Positions 44,316 through 53,480 of a stretch of 64,000 bases of DNA are shown here, in pieces (position 1 is the stretch's first letter; every line of letters starts with the position of its first letter). Made by a program: the position numbers and the translations under genes. Origin of the DNA: Chlorobium sp. (GTDB lineage: Bacteria > Bacteroidota > Chlorobiia > Chlorobiales > Chlorobiaceae). Location: NCBI RefSeq assembly GCF_021740465.1, contig NZ_JAIOZR010000009.1, forward strand, positions 1 to 64,000, read 5' to 3'. The notes below the pieces were generated by a model that saw only the letters and a list, made by a program, of their open reading frames with translations, was not told where the DNA came from and searched no databases.

Positions 44316-45350
44316 ATGCAGAGCACCACCGGACCTGAAGAGACGCCACAGAAACGCTCCCTTAAAAAAGGCCCCGGGCTGCTCATTTCGATCAGCATGA
44401 TAAGCATGCTGCTCTTTCTTGGCGTTGTTGTATGGGTAAACTGGTCCAAGCCCCGTATCGAACCGGAACCGCTGAACAGGGATGTCAGAAATCTTATCGA
44501 GCGCATTCCGGGAAAGTCGGATGCGCTGATCTACCTCGGCATGAAGGATATCCGAAACAGTTCATTCTGGCGAAAGGTCATGCCGGATTCCATGAAAAAG
44601 GCCCCGATCATCAGAATGGGGGGGAAAATCGACAGCCTCATGAACAGCCGGGGAATCGTCATGTCGGAAGACATAGACACCCTGCTTCTGAGTTTCCGCC
44701 GGGCCGGCTTTAAAAAGAACGACTTCATAGCGGTGGCCTCCGGAAGTTTTTCCGACAAACTCCCCGAATCCTTTCTGAAACTGAAAAGTCTGGAGAGCGC
44801 TCCGGCGGAAGACCGTAACTGCTATGCCCTTGACCGGAATTTCTGGGTTTGCCCTCTTGGCCCGCGAAGAATAGCGATAGCCAGCAGCCGGCAGATGCTC
44901 CAGGGGTTCCTGAAACCTTCCGGCAGTTTTTTCGAGCGGGACTCGCTCTCTGCCGCATTGATCGACAAGGCTGTCTATAAATCGCATCTCTGGTTTGCCC
45001 TGCCTTCAGCAGAATGGACAAACAGTGCGCTGCAGAGCCTCACTTCGGCAAACAGCGACATGAAGGGGGTGGGAAATCTGAACCGTATCCTCCACCTCGC
45101 CCTGTCGGCAAAATTCAGGGACGGTATCGAAGCCGAAACCGAATGGGTCTACAGGACGCGCCGGGCGGCGTTTTTCGCCTCTACCTTCCTCTGGGGCGCA
45201 GCCAGGCTCTCCGGCCTTTCCGAATCGAGAACAAACCGGCAGACCAGAGAACTGCTCGACAGGGTCAGCATTCAGCAGAATCTCGAATCGGTCATCATCC
45301 ATACCAACCTGCCGGAAAATATTTTCAGGAAAACCGGAAGCGAACGTTGA
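44316..45350 (+). CDS. uncharacterised membrane-anchored protein
   Basis: 344 residues. A basic N-terminus and one membrane helix (about 22-43) are followed by a long soluble domain, so it is probably anchored with the bulk outside the cytoplasm. LIERIPGKSDALIYLGMKDI, then two similar-looking alpha/beta stretches, suggest the layout of DUF3352-type proteins, but this is a weak impression. Starts 12 bases after rnhA and converges with tilS. Confidence 0.75.
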   Translation: MQSTTGPEETPQKRSLKKGPGLLISISMISMLLFLGVVVWVNWSKPRIEPEPLNRDVRNLIERIPGKSDALIYLGMKDIRNSSFWRKVMPDSMKKAPIIRMGGKIDSLMNSRGIVMSEDIDTLLLSFRRAGFKKNDFIAVASGSFSDKLPESFLKLKSLESAPAEDRNCYALDRNFWVCPLGPRRIAIASSRQMLQGFLKPSGSFFERDSLSAALIDKAVYKSHLWFALPSAEWTNSALQSLTSANSDMKGVGNLNRILHLALSAKFRDGIEAETEWVYRTRRAAFFASTFLWGAARLSGLSESRTNRQTRELLDRVSIQQNLESVIIHTNLPENIFRKTGSER

Positions 45351-45358
45351 AAAGAAGC

Positions 45359-46336
45359 TCACGGAATTGTCTGAAAATAGAGGTACCGCCCTTTCCATGC
45401 TACGACAAGCCTGCCGCTGACAACGATTTTCCGACCCGGCTGCGAGTGCAGAAGCGAAACGAGGCGCTGCAGCATTGCAGCATCGGGCGATGCTCCTGAT
45501 TCCTGAAGTGCCCTTTTGAATATCTCTTTCTGTTCGAAGACTGAGAGCTGCCCCAGCTCCCGGGCATCGAGCCTGCCCTGCAGTAAAGAAAGGCCCGGAC
45601 GTGAGGTTGTCAGGCGTTCGAAATACTCTTCAAGAAACGCTTCAAGCTCCCCGGCCTGCTCCGAAAGTCGCTGCAGCGATGGGAGCAGTTTGTGGCGAAA
45701 CCGCTCCTCGACAAGCGGAATAACCCGGTTACGGATGAAGTTGCGGTCGTAATCGATGCCGAAGTTGCTGTCGTCGGTACGGTACGGAATCTTTTTTTCA
45801 TGGAGGTAGTCGACTATCTCGCTCCTGTTGAGCAGCAGCAGTGGACGCGTCACCCTTCCATGCATGGCCCGGATGCCTTTAAGGCCGAGCAGCGAGGTGC
45901 CCCGAAAGAGATTGAACAGCATGGTTTCGGCATTGTCGCTGACATGGTGGCCGGTTGCGATTTTCGTCATGCCGTGCTCTTCAAGGAGCGAGGCAAACCA
46001 TCCATACCGCAACTCTCTGGCGGTCTCTTCAAGCGATTTCTTCCGCAATGCAGACGCCGCCGCAGTGTCGAAACGGACAATAAAACACTCAACTTCAGCC
46101 AGAGTGCACTGCTCCCTGACAAAGCGCTCGTCACCCAGGCTCTCCTCTCCTCGAAGCTGAAAGTTGCAGTGAGCCGCACTGATCCGGCAAGGGACAACGG
46201 GAGCGACCTCTTTGAGCAGGTGCAGAAGCGCCATGGAGTCGGGACCTCCCGAAACCGCAGCAAGCACATGATCCCCTCCTGTGACAAGCTGACGGTCGCG
46301 CAGTTGCTGCAGAAATTTTTTTTCGAGACGGTTCAC
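45359..46336 (-). CDS. tilS: tRNA(Ile)-lysidine synthase
   Basis: 325 residues. PP-loop ATPase motif AAVSGGPDSMALLHLL, then TGHHVSDNAETMLFNLFRG. It converts C34 to lysidine in the CAU-anticodon tRNA-Ile so that AUA is read as Ile. Shorter than the E. coli enzyme, as in many bacteria, with a reduced C-terminal domain. The frequent use of ATA codons in the polysaccharide locus depends on this enzyme. Confidence 0.94.
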   Translation of the reverse strand: MNRLEKKFLQQLRDRQLVTGGDHVLAAVSGGPDSMALLHLLKEVAPVVPCRISAAHCNFQLRGEESLGDERFVREQCTLAEVECFIVRFDTAAASALRKKSLEETARELRYGWFASLLEEHGMTKIATGHHVSDNAETMLFNLFRGTSLLGLKGIRAMHGRVTRPLLLLNRSEIVDYLHEKKIPYRTDDSNFGIDYDRNFIRNRVIPLVEERFRHKLLPSLQRLSEQAGELEAFLEEYFERLTTSRPGLSLLQGRLDARELGQLSVFEQKEIFKRALQESGASPDAAMLQRLVSLLHSQPGRKIVVSGRLVVAWKGRYLYFQTIP

Positions 46337-46518
46337 GGCATTTTCCGCTGTTCAATGTTTGCAGAGAATAACTAAAATGTATTTTTTCATCCGTATTACC
46401 ATAAGGGACTGCCATTAACCGTCGTAAATGGTATCTTCAGACCCCGACAAGGAAAAAAACGCCGGCGACCTGACGCTGCCGCGCCGCAACCGTCTCCATC
46501 ACCTTGATCAGACCAGCC

Positions 46519-47157
46519 ATGTTCACTCCCTGGGGTTACCCGACCATTCTGAAAACCGGCCTCATCGCCATCCTTCTTTCGGGCTTTACGGCTTTTTTTG
46601 CCATGCCCTTTCTTCCGGCAGCTCTGCTGCTCTCTTTGACTCTCCTGCTTTTCACGCTTTATTTTTTCCGGGACCCCAGGAGGAATCCGCCGGATGAAAA
46701 AAGCACCATCGTCGCCCCGGCCGACGGAAAGATACTTCTGGTACAGCCTTCCGTCAACAGCTTTACCGGCCCTTCATCGACGCTGGTAAGCATATTCATG
46801 TCTCCACTGAACGTGCATGTAAACCGCATACCTCTTGACGGAACGGTCACGCACCTCCGCTATCATCCAGGAACTTTCATGATGGCTTTCGATCACCGAA
46901 GCCTGGAGAGCAATGAAAAAATGGAGATCGGCATAGAAAACGGCGAAATGAAGGTGCTCTTCAGCCAGGTATCGGGTTTCATGGCCCGCCGGATAGTCTG
47001 CCTGCTTGATCAGGGTGATCGGGTGGTGCAGGGAAACCGGTTCGGCATGATCAGGTTCGGTTCGAGGGTCGATATCGTTCTTCCGGAACAAGCAGTGGTG
47101 ACCGTCAGGGCTGGCGAGCGGACAAGAGCCGGAGAAACAGTAATCGCGCGCTTCTGA
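46519..47157 (+). CDS. psd: phosphatidylserine decarboxylase, short form
   Basis: 212 residues, the short Psd type. N-terminal hydrophobic hairpin (about 10-50), then KSTIVAPADGKI, FMSPLNVHVNRIPLDG and the self-cleavage region MIRFGSRVDIVLP, in which the Ser after Gly becomes the pyruvoyl group. It makes phosphatidylethanolamine. ATG 46519 starts MFTPWGYP; a TTG at 46504 would add 5 residues. Divergent from tilS. Confidence 0.94.
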   Translation: MFTPWGYPTILKTGLIAILLSGFTAFFAMPFLPAALLLSLTLLLFTLYFFRDPRRNPPDEKSTIVAPADGKILLVQPSVNSFTGPSSTLVSIFMSPLNVHVNRIPLDGTVTHLRYHPGTFMMAFDHRSLESNEKMEIGIENGEMKVLFSQVSGFMARRIVCLLDQGDRVVQGNRFGMIRFGSRVDIVLPEQAVVTVRAGERTRAGETVIARF

Positions 47158-47191
47158 GGCTCCGGAACCCCGGTTTGCATCCCGAAAAAGT

Positions 47192-47220
47192 TTGGTTTCG
47201 GATGGAGTAATGATTATATA
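47192..47220 (+). promoter_or_regulatory. probable sigma-70 promoter of tatA
   Basis: TTGGTT (47192-47197), 17 bases, TATATA (47215-47220), about 49 bases before the tatA start. Confidence 0.45.
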
Positions 47221-47268
47221 AATACCAAGTAATATACTTTTCAACGTTTTAATTCGCGGAGAGAGATC

Positions 47269-47481
47269 ATGTTCGGATTAGGCGGTCAGGAACTCATACT
47301 TATTCTCTTGATCATACTGCTTCTGTTCGGTGCAAAAAAGCTGCCTGAACTTGCTCGCGGCCTGGGCAAAGGCATGAAGGAGTTCAAAAAAGCCCAGACT
47401 GAAATCGAGGATGAGTTCAACAAGGTTGTGGAAGAACCACCAAAAAAAACTCCGGAAAACCCGACGGAATCGAAATCCTGA
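47269..47481 (+). CDS. tatA: Sec-independent translocase component TatA
   Basis: 70 residues. One N-terminal membrane helix ([20 protein letters not shown]) with the FGxxKLPEL hinge, then the amphipathic helix [14 protein letters not shown] and an acidic tail. Forms the pore for folded twin-arginine substrates. Single-gene unit with its own terminator; tatB/tatC are not in the window. Confidence 0.95.
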   Translation: MFGLGGQELILILLIILLLFGAKKLPELARGLGKGMKEFKKAQTEIEDEFNKVVEEPPKKTPENPTESKS

Positions 47482-47499
47482 ACCTGCACGTTCACCTGA

Positions 47500-47523
47500 A
47501 AAAGCCCTCCCTGAAGGGCTTTT
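47500..47523. terminator. rho-independent terminator after tatA
   Basis: Perfect 9-bp stem AAAAGCCCT/AGGGCTTTT with loop CCCTGA; A-rich on one side and T-rich on the other. Confidence 0.8.
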
Positions 47524-47593
47524 CGGTTAGTTTTTATTCAACCTGTTTTAGCTTTATCTTTCCTGCAGTTATCTCCAACCAGGACTACGGCTC

Positions 47594-49300
47594 ATGCTCA
47601 GCAGCCTATACATCAGAAATTTCGCCCTGATACGGGAACTGACCGTGGAATTCTCTCCGGGCCTGACCATAATTACCGGTGAAACCGGCGCGGGAAAATC
47701 CATGCTTGTCGGGGCGTTGAGCCTGGTACTTGGAGAACGCGCCAGCAGCGACCTTGTCCGCTCGGGGGAAAACAAGGCGGTCATCGAAGCGATATTCTCC
47801 GGTACTCTTCCCGAAAGGCTGCGACCCCTTCTGGAAGAGGCCGGAATAGAAAACGCTCCCGAAACCCTGCTACGCAGGGACATTTCCGCTTCCGGACAGT
47901 CGCGATGCTTCATCAACGACACCCCCTGCACGGCGGGACTGCTGAAACAGGCTGGCCTGCTGCTCATCGACCTGCACGGCCAGCACGACCATCAACTGCT
48001 GCTCAATGCCGCATCTCATGAGGGAATGCTCGACGCTTTCGCCCAAAGCGCACAGGAAAGCTCGGCATACCGGGATGCATTTTCGCGTATCGCTGCGCTC
48101 TCCGCCCGGCAGAAACAGCTCGAGGAACGCGCCAGAGAGTTCAGAGAGAGAAAAGAGATGATGGAGTTCCAGTTCAACGAACTCGACGCCCTCGAGCTGA
48201 AGGAAGGCGAAGAGGATGAGCTGGAAAGCGAAATAACGCTCCTTGAAAATGCCGAAACGCTCTTCGGGCTTGGCACGGAACTCGGCAGTCTGCTCTACGA
48301 AGAGGAACGTTCGGCATATTCGGCGCTCTCCTCGGCCCGCCACATTCTTGAGAAACTCGCCGCAATCGACAAACGATTCGAAAGCCGGCTCGAGGATACC
48401 CGTTCCGCCGAAAGCATGGTTGAGGAGCTTTACCGCTTTGTCAACCGGTACACGGCAGCCGTAGAATTCAATGGCGACCGGCTCGACACCCTGAGAGGAC
48501 GCCAGCTCCTGCTCCAACGGACACAGAGAAAATATGGCCGAGTCATCGCCGATCTGATTGCATGGCGAGACGAACTATCCCTGGGGCTCGGCTTCGAAGA
48601 GTCCATTACCGAAGAACGCGACCGTCTCGAAAGGGAGACCGACCTGCAGCGACTGAAACTCTCCGAAGCTGCGGCTGCCTTGTCGGAAAAGCGAAGAAAC
48701 GCAGCCGCGAAGCTTGATGAAACTCTCGAACGGGAACTCTCGATGCTCGGTATTGCCGGAGCACGATTCCGGACGACGTTCAGTGCGGAAAAAGACCCTC
48801 TGGGCGACATTACCATCGACGGGTTACGATTCAGGGCCTTTGGAAACGGACATGAAAAAATCGAATTCCTGATTTCGGCCAACACCGGCGAAGAGCTGAA
48901 GCCGCTGGCGAAAGCCGCATCGGGAGGTGAAATTTCACGGGTAATGCTCGCACTGAAAAGCGCCCTTGCCGAATCGGCTGCACTGCCGATTCTCGTATTC
49001 GATGAAATCGATACCGGTATCAGCGGCACGACGGCCCATGCCGTAGCTGCAAGCCTGAAAAGGCTTTCCCGCCTGCACCAGATCATCGCCATCACCCATC
49101 TACCGCAGATTGCCGCCATGGCCGACGCCCATCTTTCTATTGGAAAAACCACCGAGAACGGAAGAACATCAGCAGGAGTGGTGCAACTCGATGCAGAGGG
49201 CCATATCCGCGCAGTCGCAGGACTCATCAGCGGCCGCAATATTTCAGACTCCTCGCTCAAACTTGCCGGAGAACTGGTAACTGGCGCAAAATCAGCTTAG
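47594..49300 (+). CDS. recN: DNA repair protein RecN
   Basis: 568 residues, SMC-like ATPase. Walker A ITGETGAGKSMLVGAL, LIDLHGQHDHQ, long coiled-coil regions (about 150-230 and 310-380), signature ASGGEISRVMLALKSA and Walker B LPILVFDEIDTGISG. Acts in double-strand break repair. Complete. Confidence 0.96.
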   Translation: MLSSLYIRNFALIRELTVEFSPGLTIITGETGAGKSMLVGALSLVLGERASSDLVRSGENKAVIEAIFSGTLPERLRPLLEEAGIENAPETLLRRDISASGQSRCFINDTPCTAGLLKQAGLLLIDLHGQHDHQLLLNAASHEGMLDAFAQSAQESSAYRDAFSRIAALSARQKQLEERAREFRERKEMMEFQFNELDALELKEGEEDELESEITLLENAETLFGLGTELGSLLYEEERSAYSALSSARHILEKLAAIDKRFESRLEDTRSAESMVEELYRFVNRYTAAVEFNGDRLDTLRGRQLLLQRTQRKYGRVIADLIAWRDELSLGLGFEESITEERDRLERETDLQRLKLSEAAAALSEKRRNAAAKLDETLERELSMLGIAGARFRTTFSAEKDPLGDITIDGLRFRAFGNGHEKIEFLISANTGEELKPLAKAASGGEISRVMLALKSALAESAALPILVFDEIDTGISGTTAHAVAASLKRLSRLHQIIAITHLPQIAAMADAHLSIGKTTENGRTSAGVVQLDAEGHIRAVAGLISGRNISDSSLKLAGELVTGAKSA

Positions 49301-49383
49301 AAAATGCGGGAAGTTTGCCTTATTATTCGTACCATAACCGATTATTGCCATCAGGACGCTTCTATCGACACCTGAGTACCGCG

Positions 49384-49411
49384 CCCTCCTTCTTCATCGG
49401 AAAAAGGAGGG
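49384..49411. other. hairpin upstream of dapA
   Basis: 8-bp stem CCCTCCTT/AAGGAGGG with a 12-base loop, 45 bases before the dapA start. There is no T run, so it is not a typical terminator. It might be a leader structure, but no known lysine-riboswitch features were recognised. Confidence 0.35.
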
Positions 49412-49455
49412 TGTGCTCCGATGGAAGCGACCATTAACAAGGTGTTTTACTTCGT

Positions 49456-50346
49456 ATGTCCACACGACTCATTTCAGGCTCCGCCGTTGCCCTGGTCACC
49501 CCGTTCAGGCAGGACAGGAGTGTCGATACCGATTCGCTCAGAATGCTGGTTCGCTTTCAGGCCGAAGCCGGAACCGATATGGTCATCCCCTGCGGAACGA
49601 CCGGTGAATCGCCGACACTCTCGGCAGAGGAACAGACTCTCATTATCCGTACCGTCAGGGAGGAGGCCGGTGAGCGCCTCATCGTTGCGGCTGGTGCCGG
49701 AACCAACGCTACCGACCATGCCGTCGAACTGGCGAAAAATGCCGAAAAAGCCGGAGCTTCGGCCATCCTGTCGGTAGCGCCATACTACAACAAGCCCTCG
49801 CAGGAGGGAATCTACCAGCACTACCGCTGCATTGCCGAAGCGGTCTCCGTTCCGGTCATCATTTACAACGTTCCCGGTCGAACCGGCAGCAATGTTGCCG
49901 CTTCGACCATACTCAGGCTTGCCCGAAACTTCGGAAACATCGCCGCAGTCAAGGAGGCTTCGGACAATATCGCCCAGATTACGGAACTGCTTGAGGAGAG
50001 ACCCGAACACTTTTCCGTACTGACCGGAGAGGACATGCTGATACTTCCGTTCATGGCCATGGGCGGAGACGGAGTGATTTCCGTAGCGGCAAACCAGGTA
50101 CCGACAGCCGTAAAGCAGCTGGTCGAAGCTGCAAGAGCCGGCCGACTCGATGAAGCACGAGCCATCAACAGCCGCTACCGTCGTCTCTTCAGGCTCAATT
50201 TCATTGAAAGCAACCCGGTACCGGTTAAATACGCGCTGGCATTGATGGGCATGATCGAAGAGGTCTACCGGCTGCCTCTGGTGCCTCTTGCGGATGAAAA
50301 CAGGCTTGTCCTGAAAGAGGAATTGCAGAACCTCGGACTCCTCTGA
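49456..50346 (+). CDS. dapA: 4-hydroxy-tetrahydrodipicolinate synthase
   Basis: 296 residues. [10 protein letters not shown] binds pyruvate, [10 protein letters not shown] contains the catalytic Tyr and AAVKEASDN the Schiff-base Lys. Condenses pyruvate with aspartate semialdehyde, the first committed step of lysine and meso-diaminopimelate synthesis. Single gene ending in a bidirectional terminator shared with gcvPA. Confidence 0.96.
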   Translation: MSTRLISGSAVALVTPFRQDRSVDTDSLRMLVRFQAEAGTDMVIPCGTTGESPTLSAEEQTLIIRTVREEAGERLIVAAGAGTNATDHAVELAKNAEKAGASAILSVAPYYNKPSQEGIYQHYRCIAEAVSVPVIIYNVPGRTGSNVAASTILRLARNFGNIAAVKEASDNIAQITELLEERPEHFSVLTGEDMLILPFMAMGGDGVISVAANQVPTAVKQLVEAARAGRLDEARAINSRYRRLFRLNFIESNPVPVKYALALMGMIEEVYRLPLVPLADENRLVLKEELQNLGLL

Positions 50347-50384
50347 AGGCTCCCTCGGCGCTGAAAAGCACAAAAAAAACGAAA

Positions 50385-50420
50385 TAAAAAAGCTGTCCCC
50401 CGAAAAGGACAGCTTTTTTA
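50385..50420. terminator. bidirectional terminator between dapA and gcvPA
   Basis: Perfect 14-bp stem (50385-50398 and 50407-50420) with an 8-base loop, A-rich on the left and T-rich on the right, so it serves both converging genes. Confidence 0.88.
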
Positions 50421-50438
50421 CTGCTGTTGCAAAAGCCT

Positions 50439-51770
50439 CTAAAGAAGCAAGAGAGCCTGAACGAAACTGTCGAGCTCCGCTCTCGTGCGTTTTTCGGTAA
50501 CGGCGACCAGAAGGCCGCTCTCCCCGCACGCGGAAAGGTCGTAACCCGCAAAAATGCCCTTGTCGAGCATGGCGCCGATAATTTCAGCTGCGGGCAGCGG
50601 CGTTTCCAGCACGAATTCGCGGAAAAACGGTGCCCCATACTTCAGTGAATAGCCGGGAATCCCGGTGATCCTGCCTGCCAGATAGTGCGCCTTGAGTGCA
50701 CACTGTTCGGCCACTTCACGGATGCCCTGCTTGCCGAGCAGTGAAAGATAGACTGCAGCCTGAAGAGCACAGAGTGCCTGATTGGTGCAGATGTTCGAAG
50801 TAGCTTTTTCCCTGCGGATATGCTGCTCGCGAGTCTGAAGCGTGAGAATGAATCCGTCGTTGCCTTCACGGTCTTTCGTCATGCCGACAAGACGACCCGG
50901 AATCTTGCGGACACAGGCCTGCCGTACAGTAAAGATGCCGAGATAGGGCCCACCGAAATTCTGGTGATTGCCAAGAGGCTGTCCTTCGCCAACCGCGATA
51001 TCGGCGCCGTAACTGCCGGGAGCGGCAAGAATGCCGAGAGAAAGCGGATCAGCAGAAACAACGAAAAGCGCACCTTTCTCGTGGGCTTCGGCACCGATCA
51101 CCTCTACCTCTTCAAGCGATCCGTAAAAATTCGGCTGCTGGACGACAACTGCGGCGACACGATCGCTTACAAGCTCTTTGAGGCCTTCGAGACTGCCGAC
51201 TCCATCTTCGAGCCTGTTCTGCAGAATCACGCCGTGACCGGAGGCTTCAAGATAGGTTTTCAGGACACTGACGGTGTACGGGTTCATTCTGCCGGCAAGC
51301 ACAACCTGCTCGCGGCCGGTAACGTTCATGGCCATGAGCACGGCTTCGGCCAGAGCGGTCGCTCCGTCGTACATCGAGGCGTTGGCGACGTCCATGCCGT
51401 AGAGACGGCACATCATGCTCTGGTACTCGTAAATCGCCTGAAGCGTCCCCTGCGAAACCTCCGCCTGGTAAGGCGTATAGGCGGTATAGAACTCACTGCG
51501 CGAAACGATGCTTTTGATGGCCGAAGGGATGAAATGGTCGTAGGCTCCCCCTCCGAGATAGCTGACATAACCGGCGCTGCTGCGGTTGGCCGAGGCAAGA
51601 CCTTCCAGCAGCTTCAGGACCTCCTGTTCGCCGAGAGCCGGAAAAAGGTCGAGCACCCGCTGCAGGCGGATTTCCTGCGGGATGTCGGCAATCAGATCAT
51701 CGAACGATGCGGCCCCGATACTCCGGAGCATATCCTCTCGGTCCCGGTCGGTATTGACGATAAATGGCAT
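50439..51770 (-). CDS. gcvPA: glycine dehydrogenase (decarboxylating) subunit 1
   Basis: 443 residues, the alpha part of the two-subunit P protein. [23 protein letters not shown] and [20 protein letters not shown] are characteristic. With GcvPB (not in the window), GcvT, GcvH and dihydrolipoyl dehydrogenase it cleaves glycine to CO2, NH3 and methylene-THF. The PLP lysine lies in subunit 2. Transcribed after gcvH with a 33-base gap. Confidence 0.95.
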   Translation of the reverse strand: MPFIVNTDRDREDMLRSIGAASFDDLIADIPQEIRLQRVLDLFPALGEQEVLKLLEGLASANRSSAGYVSYLGGGAYDHFIPSAIKSIVSRSEFYTAYTPYQAEVSQGTLQAIYEYQSMMCRLYGMDVANASMYDGATALAEAVLMAMNVTGREQVVLAGRMNPYTVSVLKTYLEASGHGVILQNRLEDGVGSLEGLKELVSDRVAAVVVQQPNFYGSLEEVEVIGAEAHEKGALFVVSADPLSLGILAAPGSYGADIAVGEGQPLGNHQNFGGPYLGIFTVRQACVRKIPGRLVGMTKDREGNDGFILTLQTREQHIRREKATSNICTNQALCALQAAVYLSLLGKQGIREVAEQCALKAHYLAGRITGIPGYSLKYGAPFFREFVLETPLPAAEIIGAMLDKGIFAGYDLSACGESGLLVAVTEKRTRAELDSFVQALLLL

Positions 51771-51803
51771 TGGTTCAGGTAGAAACTGATAGGGTTGAAA
51801 AGG

Positions 51804-52187
51804 TTACTCGCCGGTAAGCTGACGATAGGCCGCAGCGTCGAGAAGTTCGGCGACCGAGGCGGGATCGTCGATGCGTATCTTCACCAGCCATCCCTCTCCG
51901 TAGGGGTCCTGGTTGACGATTTCAGCAGCGTCGAGTGCACCGTTCACCTCCAGAATCTCGCCGGCCACGGGAGCGAAAAGGTCGGCGACGGTTTTGACCG
52001 CTTCAACCGTTCCGAAAACCTCATGCGCTTTGAGTTTCGTTCCGGCAGGCTTCAGCTCGACGAAAACAATGTCACCAAGCTCGGACTGCGCGAAATCGGT
52101 AATGCCTGCAAGTGCGGAGCTGCCGTCTTCCAGCAGTTTGATCCATTCATGGTCTTTGGTGTAGCGAAGATCGTCAGGAATAGTCAT
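51804..52187 (-). CDS. gcvH: glycine cleavage system H protein
   Basis: 127 residues. The lipoylated Lys is in FGTVEAVKTVADLFAP. MTIPDDLRYTKDHEWI and the C-terminal GEGWLVKIRIDDP are typical. The swinging lipoyl arm carries the aminomethyl group between the P, T and L proteins. The start of the gcvH-gcvPA pair. Confidence 0.96.
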   Translation of the reverse strand: MTIPDDLRYTKDHEWIKLLEDGSSALAGITDFAQSELGDIVFVELKPAGTKLKAHEVFGTVEAVKTVADLFAPVAGEILEVNGALDAAEIVNQDPYGEGWLVKIRIDDPASVAELLDAAAYRQLTGE

Positions 52188-52275
52188 GGGAAAATAACCT
52201 TGTTAAGAGTTGGCTTGAGAAAATGCTGATAAAGCTTGAAGGTCAAGGTAATATATTTTTCAAAGAGCTGAAACA

Positions 52276-52322
52276 TGCCCGGATATTTGCATATCAAAGC
52301 TGCACTCCGCAGCTTTCGGGCA
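52276..52322. other. extended hairpin upstream of gcvH
   Basis: Inner perfect 8-bp stem AAAGCTGC/GCAGCTTT (5-base loop ACTCC), flanked by TGCCCG (52276-52281) and CGGGCA (52317-52322), which can pair after a 14-base internal bulge. It lies in the 261-base gap between rlmB and gcvH. It may be an RNA leader element of gcvH or part of rlmB termination; it does not match the glycine-riboswitch core as far as can be judged by eye. Confidence 0.45.
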
Positions 52323-52448
52323 CCTCTGTTCTTCGACGATAAGCGGGTCTTTCATGAGCTCCGGAGAAGCCGGAACCGGTAGCGCAGGGCATAAACCCCT
52401 TGACGCTGTAACCGGATTTCGGAGCAAAACAAACAAAGAAGGGTTCCC

Positions 52449-53195
52449 TTATAAAAGACGCTGACGCATGGATTCATAGAGCAGAATTCCGGCCGTTACG
52501 CTGACGTTGAGAGACTCGACGCATCCGGCAATAGGAACTCGCACGGTGCTGTCGCAGAACTTCATGGCTTCGGGTGAAAGCCCGCTTCCCTCGGCACCCA
52601 GCACCAGCACCGTCGATCCTTTAAGATCGGCATCGGTGTAATTGAGCTCGGCATCCATATCGGCGGCGAAAACCCGGAAATTGCGTTCACGAAGATATTC
52701 GAGGGTGCGCACCAGGCTTTTCACCTTGCATATCCGCATATGCGACAGGGCTCCTGCAGAAGCTTTGTGCACCGCGGCGTTGACCGGCGCTCCGCGGCCT
52801 TCGATCAGCACGACGGCATCTGCGGCCGCGGCTTCGGCGGTACGAATAATCGCGCCGATATTGTGAGGGTCTTCAAGCCCCTGAAGCACGACAAGGAGAG
52901 GAGAAGTGTTCCGGGGACAAGCGAGAACATCCTCGAGCGTATAGAAGGATACGGTGGTGATGAGGGCGCAGACCCCCTGATGCTTTGCCGAACCGGCAAT
53001 CTGGGTGAGTTTCTCAAGACGGGCCTTGCCGCTGACCAGCTTAAGGCGCCGGGCGGTTATGACGATCTCCTTGAGCTTCGGGTGCGACGTATTGAACTGA
53101 AAATAGATTTTCTCGATACTGTCAGGCTTGTTCTGAAGCAGCTCGAGAACCGCATTGCGGCCATAAACAACATTTTCAGACTGTTCTGTGTACAT
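52449..53195 (-). CDS. rlmB: TrmH/RlmB-family 23S rRNA (2'-O)-methyltransferase
   Basis: 248 residues. Begins VVYGRNAVLELLQ, then the substrate-binding N-domain and SPOUT domain motifs: DPHNIGAIIRTAEA, LGAEGSGLSPEAM and VPIAGCVESLNVSVTAGILLYE, which form the knot binding S-adenosylmethionine. It probably methylates 23S rRNA G2251. Related TrmH-type specificities cannot be excluded. Divergent from nifJ. Confidence 0.9.
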   Translation of the reverse strand: MYTEQSENVVYGRNAVLELLQNKPDSIEKIYFQFNTSHPKLKEIVITARRLKLVSGKARLEKLTQIAGSAKHQGVCALITTVSFYTLEDVLACPRNTSPLLVVLQGLEDPHNIGAIIRTAEAAAADAVVLIEGRGAPVNAAVHKASAGALSHMRICKVKSLVRTLEYLRERNFRVFAADMDAELNYTDADLKGSTVLVLGAEGSGLSPEAMKFCDSTVRVPIAGCVESLNVSVTAGILLYESMRQRLL

Positions 53196-53303
53196 ATCTA
53201 ACTTGTATGGAGTGTCCGGAGTGGCGCTCGCCGATGGCTGGAGTGGAGCACCACTCCGCTGAAAAACTGTTTTGTTCCGGTTATCACTTCGAATGTAATT
53301 AAA

Positions 53304-53331
53304 TTGACTTGAATTCGATTTTTTTTATATC
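53304..53331 (+). promoter_or_regulatory. sigma-70 promoter of nifJ
   Basis: TTGACT (53304-53309), 16 bases, TATATC (53326-53331). The predicted leader is about 140 bases long before the ATG at 53481, in an unusually T-rich stretch. Confidence 0.55.
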
Positions 53332-53480
53332 TTTTAGGTCACTCTCATTTGGCACTTTTTTCGACTTCGGATGTAACTTTTTCCAGTCCTCAGAAGTTTA
53401 CATTACTGTGTTTTGTGCCATTTTTATTTCTTCAGTCGCTGTTTTTCATTTATCAAATAAATCCAGTAACAACTGCCAAT

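Noticed and set aside
52188-52448. Glycine riboswitch upstream of gcvH
   Set aside because: The hairpin present does not show the conserved tandem-aptamer core by eye; a covariance-model search for the glycine riboswitch would be decisive.
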